This document shows positions 41,806-49,604 of a DNA stretch of 64,000 nucleotides, one piece after another. Under the pieces are notes generated by a model. The model saw only the letters and a list, made by a program, of their open reading frames with translations, was not told the DNA's origin and searched no databases. Within the stretch, counting starts at the first letter, position 1, and the number at the start of each line of letters is the position of its first letter. The stretch is taken from contig NZ_CP096276.1 in NCBI RefSeq assembly GCF_024662235.1, forward strand, positions 1,612,001 to 1,676,000. Direction: 5' to 3'. The position numbers and the translations under genes were made by a program. Source of the DNA: Pimelobacter simplex (GTDB taxonomy: Bacteria; Actinomycetota; Actinomycetes; Propionibacteriales; Nocardioidaceae).

Positions 41806-43209
41806 ATGGACCGTCTGTCGGGGCTGGACGCGAGCTTCCTCTACCTGGAGACGCCGGCGCAGCTGATGCACGTGTGCGCGGTGATGGTGCTCGACCCGGC
41901 CACGATGACCGCGTCCTACTCCTTCGCCGGCCTCCAGAGCGAGATCGACCTGCGGGTGCGCGACGTGCCCGCGTTCACCCGCAAGGTCCGCGGTGTCCCG
42001 CTCGGCCTGGACCACCCGGTGTGGGTGCAGGACCAGGCGTTCGACATCGAGCGCCACGTCCACCGCCTCGCGCTGCCCACCCCCGGCGGGTACGACGAGC
42101 TGATGGACCTGTGCGCCCACCTGGCCTCGCTCCCGCTCGACCGCTCCCGCCCGCTGTGGGAGATGTGGGTGATCGAGGGCTACCGCCCCGAGGACACCGA
42201 GGGCGAGCGCGTCGTCGTGTTCGCCAAGATGCACCACGCCACCGTCGACGGCGTCTCCGGCGCCAACCTCGTCTCGCACCTGTGCTCCATCGAGCCCGAC
42301 GCCGCGCCCATGGTCACCGAGCGCCCGGCGGCGCCGCGCAACCCGGGCCGCGGCGAACTGCTCGGCCGCGCCGTCATCGGTACGGCGGCGCGCCCGGTCA
42401 CCCTGGTCAAGGTGCTCAAGCCCTCGGCGCAGCTCGTCACGAAGTCGATCGGCCGCGCCCGCCGCGGTACGGCGATGGCCGCGCCCTTCTCGGCCCCGCG
42501 CACGTCGTTCAACGGCACCATCACCTCGCACCGCTCGATCGCGATGGCCGATCTCGACCTCGACGAGATCCGCCGGATCAAGAAGGTCACCGGAACGACG
42601 GTCAACGACGTCGTCCTCGCCGTTGCCGGGGGAGCGCTGCGCGCCTACCTCGAGGAGCGCGACGAGCTGCCCGAGAGCTCGCTGCTGGCCACGGTCCCGG
42701 TCAGCGTGCGCGACAGCTCGCGTCGCTCGACGGGCGCCAACAAGGTCTCCGCGCTGTTCACCAAGCTCGGCACCGACATCGCCGACCCGCTGGCGCGCCT
42801 GCACATGCTGGCCGAGCGCAACCAGCACGCCAAGGAGCACCACAACGCGATCAGCGCCGACGCGCTGCAGGACTGGGCCGAGTTCGCCGCCCCGCGCACC
42901 TTCGGCCTCGCGGTCCGCACGTACGCCAACCTGCGCCTCGCCGAGCGGCACCCGGTCGTGCACAACCTGGTCATCTCCAACGTGCCGGGCCCGCCGATCC
43001 CGCTCTACTTCATGGGCGCGCGCATCGACGCGCTGTGCCCGCTGGGGCCGGTCTTCCACGGCGCCGGGCTCAACGTGACGGTGATGTCGAACGCCGGGCA
43101 GATGCACGTCGGCGCCATCGCCTGCCGCGAGTCGATGCCCGACACCGACGCGCTCGTGCGCCACTTCCCGGCCGAGCTGGCCCGGCTGGGAGCCTGCGTC
43201 GGCAGCTGA
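41806..43209 (+). CDS. Wax ester synthase/diacylglycerol acyltransferase (WS/DGAT)
   Basis: Makes triacylglycerol or wax esters from acyl-CoA; 467 residues. The catalytic motif HHATVDG is present (KMHHATVDGVSG, about residue 140), with N-terminal MDRLSGLDASFLYLETP typical of the family, then a NDVVLAVAGGALRAYL segment and C-terminal SNVPGPPIPLYFMGARI. I chose ATG 41806, 6 nt after GGGGG; ATG 41794 is an alternative. Its final codons form the left arm of the long inverted repeat at 43190. Confidence 0.92.
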   Translation: MDRLSGLDASFLYLETPAQLMHVCAVMVLDPATMTASYSFAGLQSEIDLRVRDVPAFTRKVRGVPLGLDHPVWVQDQAFDIERHVHRLALPTPGGYDELMDLCAHLASLPLDRSRPLWEMWVIEGYRPEDTEGERVVVFAKMHHATVDGVSGANLVSHLCSIEPDAAPMVTERPAAPRNPGRGELLGRAVIGTAARPVTLVKVLKPSAQLVTKSIGRARRGTAMAAPFSAPRTSFNGTITSHRSIAMADLDLDEIRRIKKVTGTTVNDVVLAVAGGALRAYLEERDELPESSLLATVPVSVRDSSRRSTGANKVSALFTKLGTDIADPLARLHMLAERNQHAKEHHNAISADALQDWAEFAAPRTFGLAVRTYANLRLAERHPVVHNLVISNVPGPPIPLYFMGARIDALCPLGPVFHGAGLNVTVMSNAGQMHVGAIACRESMPDTDALVRHFPAELARLGACVGS

Positions 43210-43349
43210 CGCCTGCTGCGCGCCGCGATGCACGCACGCCGGCGGCGTTGCCGGAGGCTCGACAGGCCCCGGCCTGCCTTCGCTCCGGCGCCTTGCCATC
43301 GCGCGCACCTCGCGACGCTCGCGACGGCGTCAGCTGCCGACGCAGGCTC
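43190..43349. repeat. Structured inverted-repeat element, copy 1 (between convergent genes)
   Basis: Outer arms 43190-43213 and 43326-43349 are a perfect 24-bp inverted repeat. They contain the stop codon of the WS/DGAT gene and two bases of the convergent hydrolase stop. The roughly 112-bp core matches copy 2 (55248-55413) in blocks: GCCTGCTGCGCG (43211), GGCGGCGTTG (43241), CTCGAC (43258), GCCTTC (43276), GCTCGCGACGGCG (43317). Inside are a 7-bp stem CGCGATG/CATCGCG (43224, 43297) and a central hairpin AGGCC-CC-GGCCT. Likely a bidirectional terminator or a small mobile palindromic element. Confidence 0.75.
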
Positions 43350-44262
43350 AGCGAGGCGGTCGCCGCGGGAAGTCCCGCCGACGCGCGTTGACGGTCGCCG
43401 CCGCCTCGACCATCTTCGGCACGAACTTCTCCGCGGCCAGCACGCACCCGGCGTGCCCGTCGTCGACCTCGTGGATGGTCGCGCCCGGGATCGACCGGGC
43501 CAGCGCGATCTGCCGTGAGGTCGGGATCACCCGGTCGCGCATCATCACCACCACCGCGGTCGGTACGTCGATCCGCCCCAGCCACGGCCGTGAGTGGTGC
43601 CGTCCGAGCGCGGCGAGCGCCTGACCGACCGCCCACGGGCTGGTCGAGCGGAACTCCCGCAGTGCCCACTCGTGCATGTCGGAGGGCTCGAGCCCGCCAC
43701 CCCGGGCGGCGGCTCGAGCCGCGCGCAGCGCCGTTCGGGAGCGCGACACGCCGCGCAGCGCGAGCATCGAGGTCCCCATCCCGAAGAAGAAGCCGCGCTC
43801 GGCCGGCGTCAGCTGGAACCGGTCGGTGGTCGCGCCGAGCACCAGCCCGGACACGAGGGACGGGTGCTGGCGCCACACCCGCTGGGCGACGATCGAGCCC
43901 ATCGAGTAGCCGCCGACCACGACCTCGTCCAGGCCCAGCACGCCGGCCAGCGCCGCGACGTCGTCGGCGCAGTCGATGAGCGAGAACTCCGGGCTCTGGA
44001 TGCCTTGCCCGTGCCAGCGCTGGTCGAGCGTGACCACCCGGAACCGGCGCGCGAGCGGCTCGATCGCGGGGAACCAGGTGAGCAGGCCGGTCGTGCCCAG
44101 CGCGTGCAGCAGGATGATCGTGGGAGAGTGGGGATCGGGCCCCGGTGTGTCCGTCACGTACGTCGCGCCCCGCCCCGGCAGCTCGACCAGCCGGCCCTCC
44201 GGGACGAGGGTGGACGGGAGGTGGACCCGCCGGCGGGCGACGTCCAGTGGGAGCACAGCCAT
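43348..44262 (-). CDS. Alpha/beta hydrolase
   Basis: Alpha/beta-fold hydrolase of 304 residues: oxyanion region ILLHALGTTG, nucleophile Ser in VGGYSMGSIVAQ, histidine in VDDGHAGCVL, acid probably in MMRDRVIP. It resembles 3-oxoadipate enol-lactonase/HsaD-like and lipase-type hydrolases; substrate unknown. ATG 44262 lies 11 bp from the KstR box that also serves the divergent ChsE1-ChsE2 operon, so co-regulation with steroid catabolism is likely. The stop overlaps the right arm of the inverted-repeat element. Confidence 0.82.
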   Translation of the reverse strand: MAVLPLDVARRRVHLPSTLVPEGRLVELPGRGATYVTDTPGPDPHSPTIILLHALGTTGLLTWFPAIEPLARRFRVVTLDQRWHGQGIQSPEFSLIDCADDVAALAGVLGLDEVVVGGYSMGSIVAQRVWRQHPSLVSGLVLGATTDRFQLTPAERGFFFGMGTSMLALRGVSRSRTALRAARAAARGGGLEPSDMHEWALREFRSTSPWAVGQALAALGRHHSRPWLGRIDVPTAVVVMMRDRVIPTSRQIALARSIPGATIHEVDDGHAGCVLAAEKFVPKMVEAAATVNARRRDFPRRPPR

Positions 44263-44273
44263 GCGCGCAAGAC

Positions 44274-44287
44274 TAGAACACGTTACA
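44274..44287. promoter_or_regulatory. KstR operator between hydrolase and side-chain operon
   Basis: TAGAACACGTTACA is a full match to TnnAACnnGTTnnA and identical to the box at 29862. It overlaps a -10-like TACAGT (44284-44289) lying 7 nt before the GTG at 44297, the same geometry as at 29862. It also sits 11 bp from the divergent hydrolase start. Confidence 0.86.
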
Positions 44288-44296
44288 GTTTGTCTC

Positions 44297-46459
44297 GTGG
44301 ATGCAGAGGCGATCAACGCAGTCCGCGCCGTCGTCGGCGAGGTCCTGGAGCGCGAGTCCGATGCCCGGGAGTGGTCCGCCTGGGCCGCTGCGGGCCTGAC
44401 GTCGCTCCCCGTGCCCGAGGAGTACGGCGGCGAGGGGCTCGGTCTCGACGCCGTCGCCGTGCTCCTGCGCGAGAGCGGCCGCCGGGCGGTCCAGGTCCCC
44501 GCGTGGGAGACGCTGTGCTGCGGCGCGCTGACCCTGGCCGGCCACGGCACCGACGCCCAGCGCAAGGAGCTGCTGCCCGGCGTCGCCTCCGGCGAGGTCG
44601 TCCTCAGCCCGGCCCTGCGCGGCGCGGCGACGTACGCCGACGGCACGGTGAGCGGCCGCAAGCGCGCGGTCACCTACGCCGAGCGCGCCCACCGCCTGCT
44701 CGTCCTGGCCACCGACGCCGACGGCCGCGAGGTCGTCGCACTGGTCGACCCGAGCGGTCCGGGCGTCACCCTGGCGCCGTCGAGCGCGTCGAGCGCGACC
44801 CCCCAGCACACCGTCGTCCTCGACGGCGCGCCCGCCGAGCTGCTCGACGAGGGTGCCGCCGAGCGCCTCGACGCGCTGGCCCGGGCCGGCCTGGCCGTCA
44901 CCGCCGCGGGCGTGCTCGCCGGGGCCCGCGACCTCACGGCCGACTACGTCAAGGGCCGGCAGCAGTTCGGCCGGGCGCTGGCGGAGTTCCAGGCGGTCTC
45001 GCTGCAGATGGCCGACGTCTACGTCGCCTCCCGCACGCTCGACCTGGCCGCGGACAACGCGGTCTGGAGGGTCGGCGAGGGCATCGCGGCCGGCGACGAC
45101 CTCGCCGTGGCCGGCTACTGGGTCAGCCAGGTCGCCCCCTACGCCCTCCGCACCTGCCACCACCTGCACGGCGGCATGGGCGTCGACATCACCTACCCGC
45201 TCGTCGCCTTCACCACGTGGGGCACCGACCTCGCCCACGCCCTCGACACCCTCGCCGGCGACGTCCCGGTCGAGGACGCGGCCGGCAAGAACCCCGAGCT
45301 CACCGAGGACCAGCGCGCGCTCAAGGCGCGGCTGCGCGAGTACTTCGGCGGCGTCGCGGCCGAGTTCGACGGCATCCACGACCCCGACCCGGTCGAGGGC
45401 GCCTGGAACCGGCACGGTCCGACGTACGAGCGGATGATCCGCCGCCTCGGCACCGACGGCTGGATGGGCGTCGGCTGGCCGAAGGAGTACGGCGGCCACG
45501 GCCTCGGTGAGGTCGAGCAGACGATCTTCGCCAACGAGGCCCAGTACGCCGACGTGCACCTGCCGTCGGTGACCCTGCAGACCGTCGGCCCGACGCTGAT
45601 CAAGTACGGCACCGAGCAGCAGAAGGCGCTCTTCCTGGAGCGGATCCTCAAGGGCGACGTGCACTTCGCCATCGGCTACAGCGAGCCCGACGCCGGCACC
45701 GACCTCGCGTCGCTGCGCACCACCGCCAAGCGCGACGGCGACCACTACGTCGTCAACGGCCAGAAGATGTGGACCACCGGCGGCCACCAGGCCGACTACC
45801 TCTGGCTCGCCGTGCGGACCGACCCCGACGCCCCGAAGCACAAGGGCATCTCGATCCTGATCGTCGACACCTTGGACCCCGGCTACAGCTGGACGCCGAT
45901 CATCACCGCCGACGGCTCGCACCACGTCAACGCGACGTACTTCAACGACGTGCGCGTCCCCGTCGAGATGCTCGTCGGCGAGGAGAACCAGGGCTGGAAG
46001 CTGATCACCACCCAGCTCAACCACGAGCGGGTCATGCTCGGCCCGGCCGGCCGGATCGAGGGGCTGCGCGACCGGGTCGTGCGCTGGGCGGACGCGGCGG
46101 GCGTCCGTGACCGTTCCGACGTGCGGGACCTGCTCGGCAAGACCACCGCGGTCTTCCGTATCAATGAGCTGCTCAACTGGGAGGTCGCGCGGGCCGCGGC
46201 CGCCGGCGAGATCAAGGTCGCCGACGCGTCCTCGTCGAAGGTGTTCGCCTCCGACCAGGTCCAGCACCTGCTCGCCGACCTGATCGCCCTCGTGCACCGG
46301 CACGGGGACGCGGGAGAAGAGGGGACCAAGGAGTTGCTCGACTACCTCGACGCGCAGGCCAAGCGGAACCTGGTGCTCACCTTCGGTGGTGGCGTCCAGG
46401 AGGTCCAGCGCGAGCTGATCTCGATGTTCGGTCTCGGTCTGCCGCGGGTGCCCCGATGA
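44297..46459 (+). CDS. chsE1-chsE2: Fused two-domain acyl-CoA dehydrogenase, ChsE1-ChsE2 (FadE28-FadE29) type
   Basis: Flavin enzyme of 720 residues that joins two ACAD subunits. The C-terminal half (about residues 345-720) is very like FadE29: MGVGWPKEYGGHGLGEVEQT, then HFAIGYSEPDAGTDLASLRT, GYSWTPIITADGSHHVNATY and RNLVLTFGGGVQEV. The N-terminal half (about 1-325) has FadE28-type ACAD segments (YVKGRQQFGRALAEFQAVSL, HHLHGGMGVDITYPL). A link near residues 325-345 joins them. FadE28 and FadE29 are separate genes in M. tuberculosis and form an alpha2beta2 enzyme for the C22 steroid CoA. GTG 44297 follows a KstR box; the stop overlaps chsH2. Confidence 0.88.
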   Translation: MDAEAINAVRAVVGEVLERESDAREWSAWAAAGLTSLPVPEEYGGEGLGLDAVAVLLRESGRRAVQVPAWETLCCGALTLAGHGTDAQRKELLPGVASGEVVLSPALRGAATYADGTVSGRKRAVTYAERAHRLLVLATDADGREVVALVDPSGPGVTLAPSSASSATPQHTVVLDGAPAELLDEGAAERLDALARAGLAVTAAGVLAGARDLTADYVKGRQQFGRALAEFQAVSLQMADVYVASRTLDLAADNAVWRVGEGIAAGDDLAVAGYWVSQVAPYALRTCHHLHGGMGVDITYPLVAFTTWGTDLAHALDTLAGDVPVEDAAGKNPELTEDQRALKARLREYFGGVAAEFDGIHDPDPVEGAWNRHGPTYERMIRRLGTDGWMGVGWPKEYGGHGLGEVEQTIFANEAQYADVHLPSVTLQTVGPTLIKYGTEQQKALFLERILKGDVHFAIGYSEPDAGTDLASLRTTAKRDGDHYVVNGQKMWTTGGHQADYLWLAVRTDPDAPKHKGISILIVDTLDPGYSWTPIITADGSHHVNATYFNDVRVPVEMLVGEENQGWKLITTQLNHERVMLGPAGRIEGLRDRVVRWADAAGVRDRSDVRDLLGKTTAVFRINELLNWEVARAAAAGEIKVADASSSKVFASDQVQHLLADLIALVHRHGDAGEEGTKELLDYLDAQAKRNLVLTFGGGVQEVQRELISMFGLGLPRVPR

Positions 46460-46992
46460 GCGCCGGCGCGAGCGTGACCCCGGAGCTGGTCCCCGCCGAC
46501 CTGCACGCCCACCTCATGTCGGAGGCGGAGCGGATCCAGGGCTGGGGCGAGGCCGCCGAGCGGGTCGCCCGCGACGAGGTCAACCAGCCCACGATCAACA
46601 ACTGGCTCGAGGCGATGGGCGTCGACAACCCGCGCTTCACCGCGGGCGAGGCACCGCCGTCGATGGCCCAGGTCTGGACGATGTACGGCCTCGGTGGCAA
46701 GCCGTCCGAGCAGGACCCCCTGCACGCGATGATGCGGGTGCTCACCGACGCCGGCTTCACCGCCGTGCTCGGCACCAACTGCGAGCAGTCGTACGACCGC
46801 TACCTCCGGGTGGGGGAGCGGGTGCGGGTCACGACCGCGCTCGACTCCGTCGTCGGGCCGAAGGCGACCGGCATGGGCGTCGGCTACTTCGTGACCTCGC
46901 GCAACACCTGGTACGTCGGCGACGAGCGCGTCGCGACGATGCTCTTCCGGGTCCTCAAGTTCATCCCGAAGGCCAAGGAGGCCCAGGCATGA
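46456..46992 (+). CDS. chsH2: ChsH2-like MaoC-fold hydratase subunit (stand-alone)
   Basis: Protein of 178 residues in the position of the N-terminal MaoC domain of ChsH2 (Rv3542c). It shows a hot-dog-fold pattern with LHAMMRVLTDAGFTAVLGTN, then DRYLRVGERVRVTTALDSVV and WYVGDERVATMLFRVLKF. No catalytic Asp-His pair of active hydratases is evident, in line with ChsH2 being the non-catalytic partner of ChsH1. Known ChsH2 proteins carry a fused C-terminal DUF35 domain; here that domain is the next gene. ATG 46456 overlaps the ChsE stop. Confidence 0.8.
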   Translation: MSAGASVTPELVPADLHAHLMSEAERIQGWGEAAERVARDEVNQPTINNWLEAMGVDNPRFTAGEAPPSMAQVWTMYGLGGKPSEQDPLHAMMRVLTDAGFTAVLGTNCEQSYDRYLRVGERVRVTTALDSVVGPKATGMGVGYFVTSRNTWYVGDERVATMLFRVLKFIPKAKEAQA

Positions 46993-47378
46993 GCGGCCCC
47001 GTGCGTCCGGTGATCAGCCGCGACAACGCCTACTTCTTCGAGGGGACGGCGGCGCGCGAGCTCCGCATCCAGAAGTGCAACGCGTGCGGCGTCCTGCGCC
47101 ACCCGCCCGGTCCGGCCTGCCCGGACTGCGGCGCTCTCGACCGCGGGTACGTCGTGGCCGCCGGCCAGGGGACCGTCTTCTCCTACCTGGTCCACCACGC
47201 TCCGCAGGTGCCCGGCAAGGAGCTCCCGCTCGTCATCGCGCTGCTCGACCTCGACGAGGGCGTGCGGATGGTGGCCGAGGTGACCGAGCCCGTCGAGATC
47301 GGGGACCGGCTGCAGGTCGGCTGGAACGTGATCGACGACGACCTGACCCTCCCGATCTGGACGAAGGTGGCCCGATGA
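46989..47378 (+). CDS. DUF35 / zinc-ribbon OB-fold protein (separated ChsH2 C-terminal domain)
   Basis: Protein of 129 residues with an N-terminal helix, a four-cysteine rubredoxin-like zinc ribbon (CNACGVLRHPPGPACPDCG, about residues 30-48) and an OB fold (GQGTVFSYLVHHAPQVPGKE). This is the DUF35 domain that in ChsH2 binds the Ltp2 aldolase. It overlaps the MaoC gene by 4 bp in a different frame. A frameshift having split a fused gene is possible, but the clean ATGA overlap looks like a normal operon join. Confidence 0.87.
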   Translation: MSGPVRPVISRDNAYFFEGTAARELRIQKCNACGVLRHPPGPACPDCGALDRGYVVAAGQGTVFSYLVHHAPQVPGKELPLVIALLDLDEGVRMVAEVTEPVEIGDRLQVGWNVIDDDLTLPIWTKVAR

Positions 47379-47776
47379 CCAGCGCGACGACCAGCCCGAT
47401 CAAGGCCGGAGACAAGCTGCCGGAGTGGTCGCTGCCGATCACCCCGACCCTGGTGGTGTCGACGGCGATCGCGACCCGCGACTTCCAGGACGTCCACCAC
47501 GACCGGGACATCGCCCAGGCGGCCGGCTCGAAGGACGTCTTCGTCAACATCCTCACCTCGACCGCGCTCTGCGAGCGCTATGTCACCGACTGGGCCGGCC
47601 CGGACGTGCAGATCCAGGGGATCGCGATCCGCCTGGGCGCGCCGGCGTACCCCTACGACACGTTCACGTTCACCGGTGAGGTGACCGCCGTCGAGGACGG
47701 CACCGCCACGATCAAGGTGGTGGGCGCGGTGTCCCTCGGCGACCACGTCATCGGAACGGTCAAGGTGGCCGCATGA
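47375..47776 (+). CDS. chsH1: MaoC-family enoyl-CoA hydratase ChsH1
   Basis: Small hot-dog-fold hydratase of 133 residues that hydrates the C20 steroid enoyl-CoA together with ChsH2. The catalytic pair is probably Asp36 and His41 in TRDFQDVHHDRDIAQAAG, with the Asp-x4-His spacing of ChsH1. The rest follows the family (GAPAYPYDTFTFTGEVTAV). ATG 47375 and the 4-bp overlap with Ltp2 place it in one coupled operon. Confidence 0.87.
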   Translation: MTSATTSPIKAGDKLPEWSLPITPTLVVSTAIATRDFQDVHHDRDIAQAAGSKDVFVNILTSTALCERYVTDWAGPDVQIQGIAIRLGAPAYPYDTFTFTGEVTAVEDGTATIKVVGAVSLGDHVIGTVKVAA

Positions 47777-48945
47777 GCGAGCGCACCCTCTCCGGCAAGG
47801 CCGCCATCGCCGGCATCGGCGCCACCGAGTTCTCCAAGGAGTCGGGCCGCTCCGAGCTCCAGCTCTCGGTCGAGGCGGTCCAGCACGCCCTCGCCGACTG
47901 CGGCCTGACGCCCGCGGACGTCGACGGCCTGGTCACGTTCACCATGGACACCTCGTCCGAGATCGCGGTCGCCCGCGAGCTCGGCATCCCCGAGCTGCGC
48001 TTCTTCAGCCGGATCAACTACGGCGGCGGCGCCGCCTGCGCGACCGTCCAGCAGGCCGCGATGGCCGTCGCCACGGGGGTCGCCGACGTCGTCGTCGCCT
48101 ACCGCGGCTTCAACGAGCGCTCCGGCGATCGCTTCGGCCAGGTCTCCAAGTGGGCCGCCGCCCAGGTCAACACCAACGGCCTCGACAACGCCTGGACCTA
48201 CCCCCTCGGCCTCTCCACGCCCGCGGCCACGGTGGCCATGCAGGCCCGCCGCTACATGCACGAGTACGGCGCCACGTCCGAGGACTTCGGCCGGGTCGCG
48301 GTCGCCGACCGCCGCCACGCCGCCACCAACCCGGCCGCCTTCTTCCACGGCAAGCCGATCACCCTCGAGGACCACCAGGCCTCCCGGATGATCGCCGACC
48401 CGCTGCACCTGCTCGACTGCTGCCAGGAGTCCGACGGCGCCGTGGCGCTCGTCATCGTCTCGGCGGAGCGGGCGCGCGACCTGGCCCAGAAGCCGGCGTA
48501 CATCGCCGCGGCGGCCCAGGGCTCGGGCAAGGACCAGTTCGTGATGACGTCGTACTACCGCGACGACATCGGCATCCCCGAGATCGGCGTCGTGGGCCGC
48601 GAGCTGTGGAAGCAGTCGGGCCTCACGCCCGGGGACATGCCGATGGCGATCCTCTACGACCACTTCACGCCGTACGTGCTGATGCAGCTCGAGGAGCTCG
48701 GCTTCTGCGGCCGCGGCGAGGCCAAGGACTTCGTCAAGGACGGGGCCATCGAGATCGGCGGCCGGCTGCCCATCAACACCCACGGCGGTCAGCTCGGCGA
48801 GGCCTACATCCACGGCATGAACGGCATCGCCGAGGGCGTGCGCCAGGTGCGCGGAACCTCCGTCAACCCCGTCGCCGATGCCGCGCACGTGCTGGTCACG
48901 GCGGGCACGGGCGTGCCGACGAGCGGGCTGATCCTCAGCGCCTGA
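47773..48945 (+). CDS. ltp2: Thiolase-fold retro-aldolase Ltp2
   Basis: Non-decarboxylating thiolase-superfamily protein of 390 residues. By position after chsH1 and by family it is Ltp2, which cleaves 17-hydroxy-3-oxopregnenoyl-CoA to androstenedione and propionyl-CoA. Visible blocks: FSRINYGGGAACATVQQAAM, TYPLGLSTPAATVAMQARRY, YDHFTPYVLMQLEELGFCGR and NTHGGQLGEAYIHGMNGIAE. The usual thiolase catalytic Cys region is altered, consistent with the aldolase function. It works bound to the DUF35 domain, here encoded two genes upstream. Confidence 0.87.
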   Translation: MSERTLSGKAAIAGIGATEFSKESGRSELQLSVEAVQHALADCGLTPADVDGLVTFTMDTSSEIAVARELGIPELRFFSRINYGGGAACATVQQAAMAVATGVADVVVAYRGFNERSGDRFGQVSKWAAAQVNTNGLDNAWTYPLGLSTPAATVAMQARRYMHEYGATSEDFGRVAVADRRHAATNPAAFFHGKPITLEDHQASRMIADPLHLLDCCQESDGAVALVIVSAERARDLAQKPAYIAAAAQGSGKDQFVMTSYYRDDIGIPEIGVVGRELWKQSGLTPGDMPMAILYDHFTPYVLMQLEELGFCGRGEAKDFVKDGAIEIGGRLPINTHGGQLGEAYIHGMNGIAEGVRQVRGTSVNPVADAAHVLVTAGTGVPTSGLILSA

Positions 48946-48949
48946 CGCC

Positions 48950-49444
48950 TTAGGACTCCTCGACCCAGACGTTGTCGTGCTCGCGCATGAACGCGTCGTA
49001 CTCCTCGGGCGTCCACTGCTCGCCCCGCGCGAGCCGGTCGAGACCCTCGAAGTAGGGCTCTCGGGGCGCGCCCGGCGCGAAGTGCAGCAGCATCGACGCC
49101 GGCGCCCCCGACTCGTTGCGGAACCCGTGCAGCCCACCGGGCGGCACGTGCAGGAAGTCACCGGGGCGCGCGGTCACCCACGCGTCACCGGTGTGGATCC
49201 GCACCTCGCCGTCGAGGATGTAGAAGGACTCGGCGATGCTGCGGTGGAAGTGCGGGCCGGGCCCGCTCACCGCGTCCGAGAACTCCCAGCGGTAGAGCCC
49301 GAACAGGCCGCCGGTCGCCTCCCCGCGCGCGAGGTAGTGGACCCGGTTGCCGTTGGGGTAGACGAGGTCGGCCTCGGCGTCACCGGGGCGCACCCACGCC
49401 GAGATCTCGCCGTCGCCGTCGTAGAGCGGAGGGGGGTACGACAT
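48950..49444 (-). CDS. Cupin-domain protein
   Basis: Single-domain cupin of 164 residues. Metal-site motif 1 is GPHFHRSIAESFYILDGEV (HxH...E...G), and motif 2 is GDFLHVPPGGLHGFRN. Both motif histidine sets are present, so metal binding is likely. Substrate unknown. The ATG at 49444 is chosen. The gene converges on ltp2 with a 4-bp gap and no visible terminator. Confidence 0.82.
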   Translation of the reverse strand: MSYPPPLYDGDGEISAWVRPGDAEADLVYPNGNRVHYLARGEATGGLFGLYRWEFSDAVSGPGPHFHRSIAESFYILDGEVRIHTGDAWVTARPGDFLHVPPGGLHGFRNESGAPASMLLHFAPGAPREPYFEGLDRLARGEQWTPEEYDAFMREHDNVWVEES

Positions 49445-49604
49445 GGCCTCACGCTACGACGTGAGGCGCCCGGAAATCAGGTGCGGCTCGCGCGACGCGC
49501 GGCGTAGTGTCGCCTCTGGCCGATCGCCCCGCAGACCGAGAGGAGGTGGACGTGGTGCCGAACCCAGCCTGACCACCGTGGTCGGGCTCCGTGAAGGAGT
49601 CACC

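Noticed and set aside
43228..43518. Small plus-strand frame through the inverted-repeat element
   Set aside because: It spans palindromic DNA and is antisense to the hydrolase; no ribosome site and no recognisable protein.
46980..46995. Frameshift error splitting chsH2
   Set aside because: Considered because fused ChsH2 is known, but the ATGA overlap is the same junction type used by most genes of the operon, and each protein has sensible termini. Kept as two genes, with the doubt stated.
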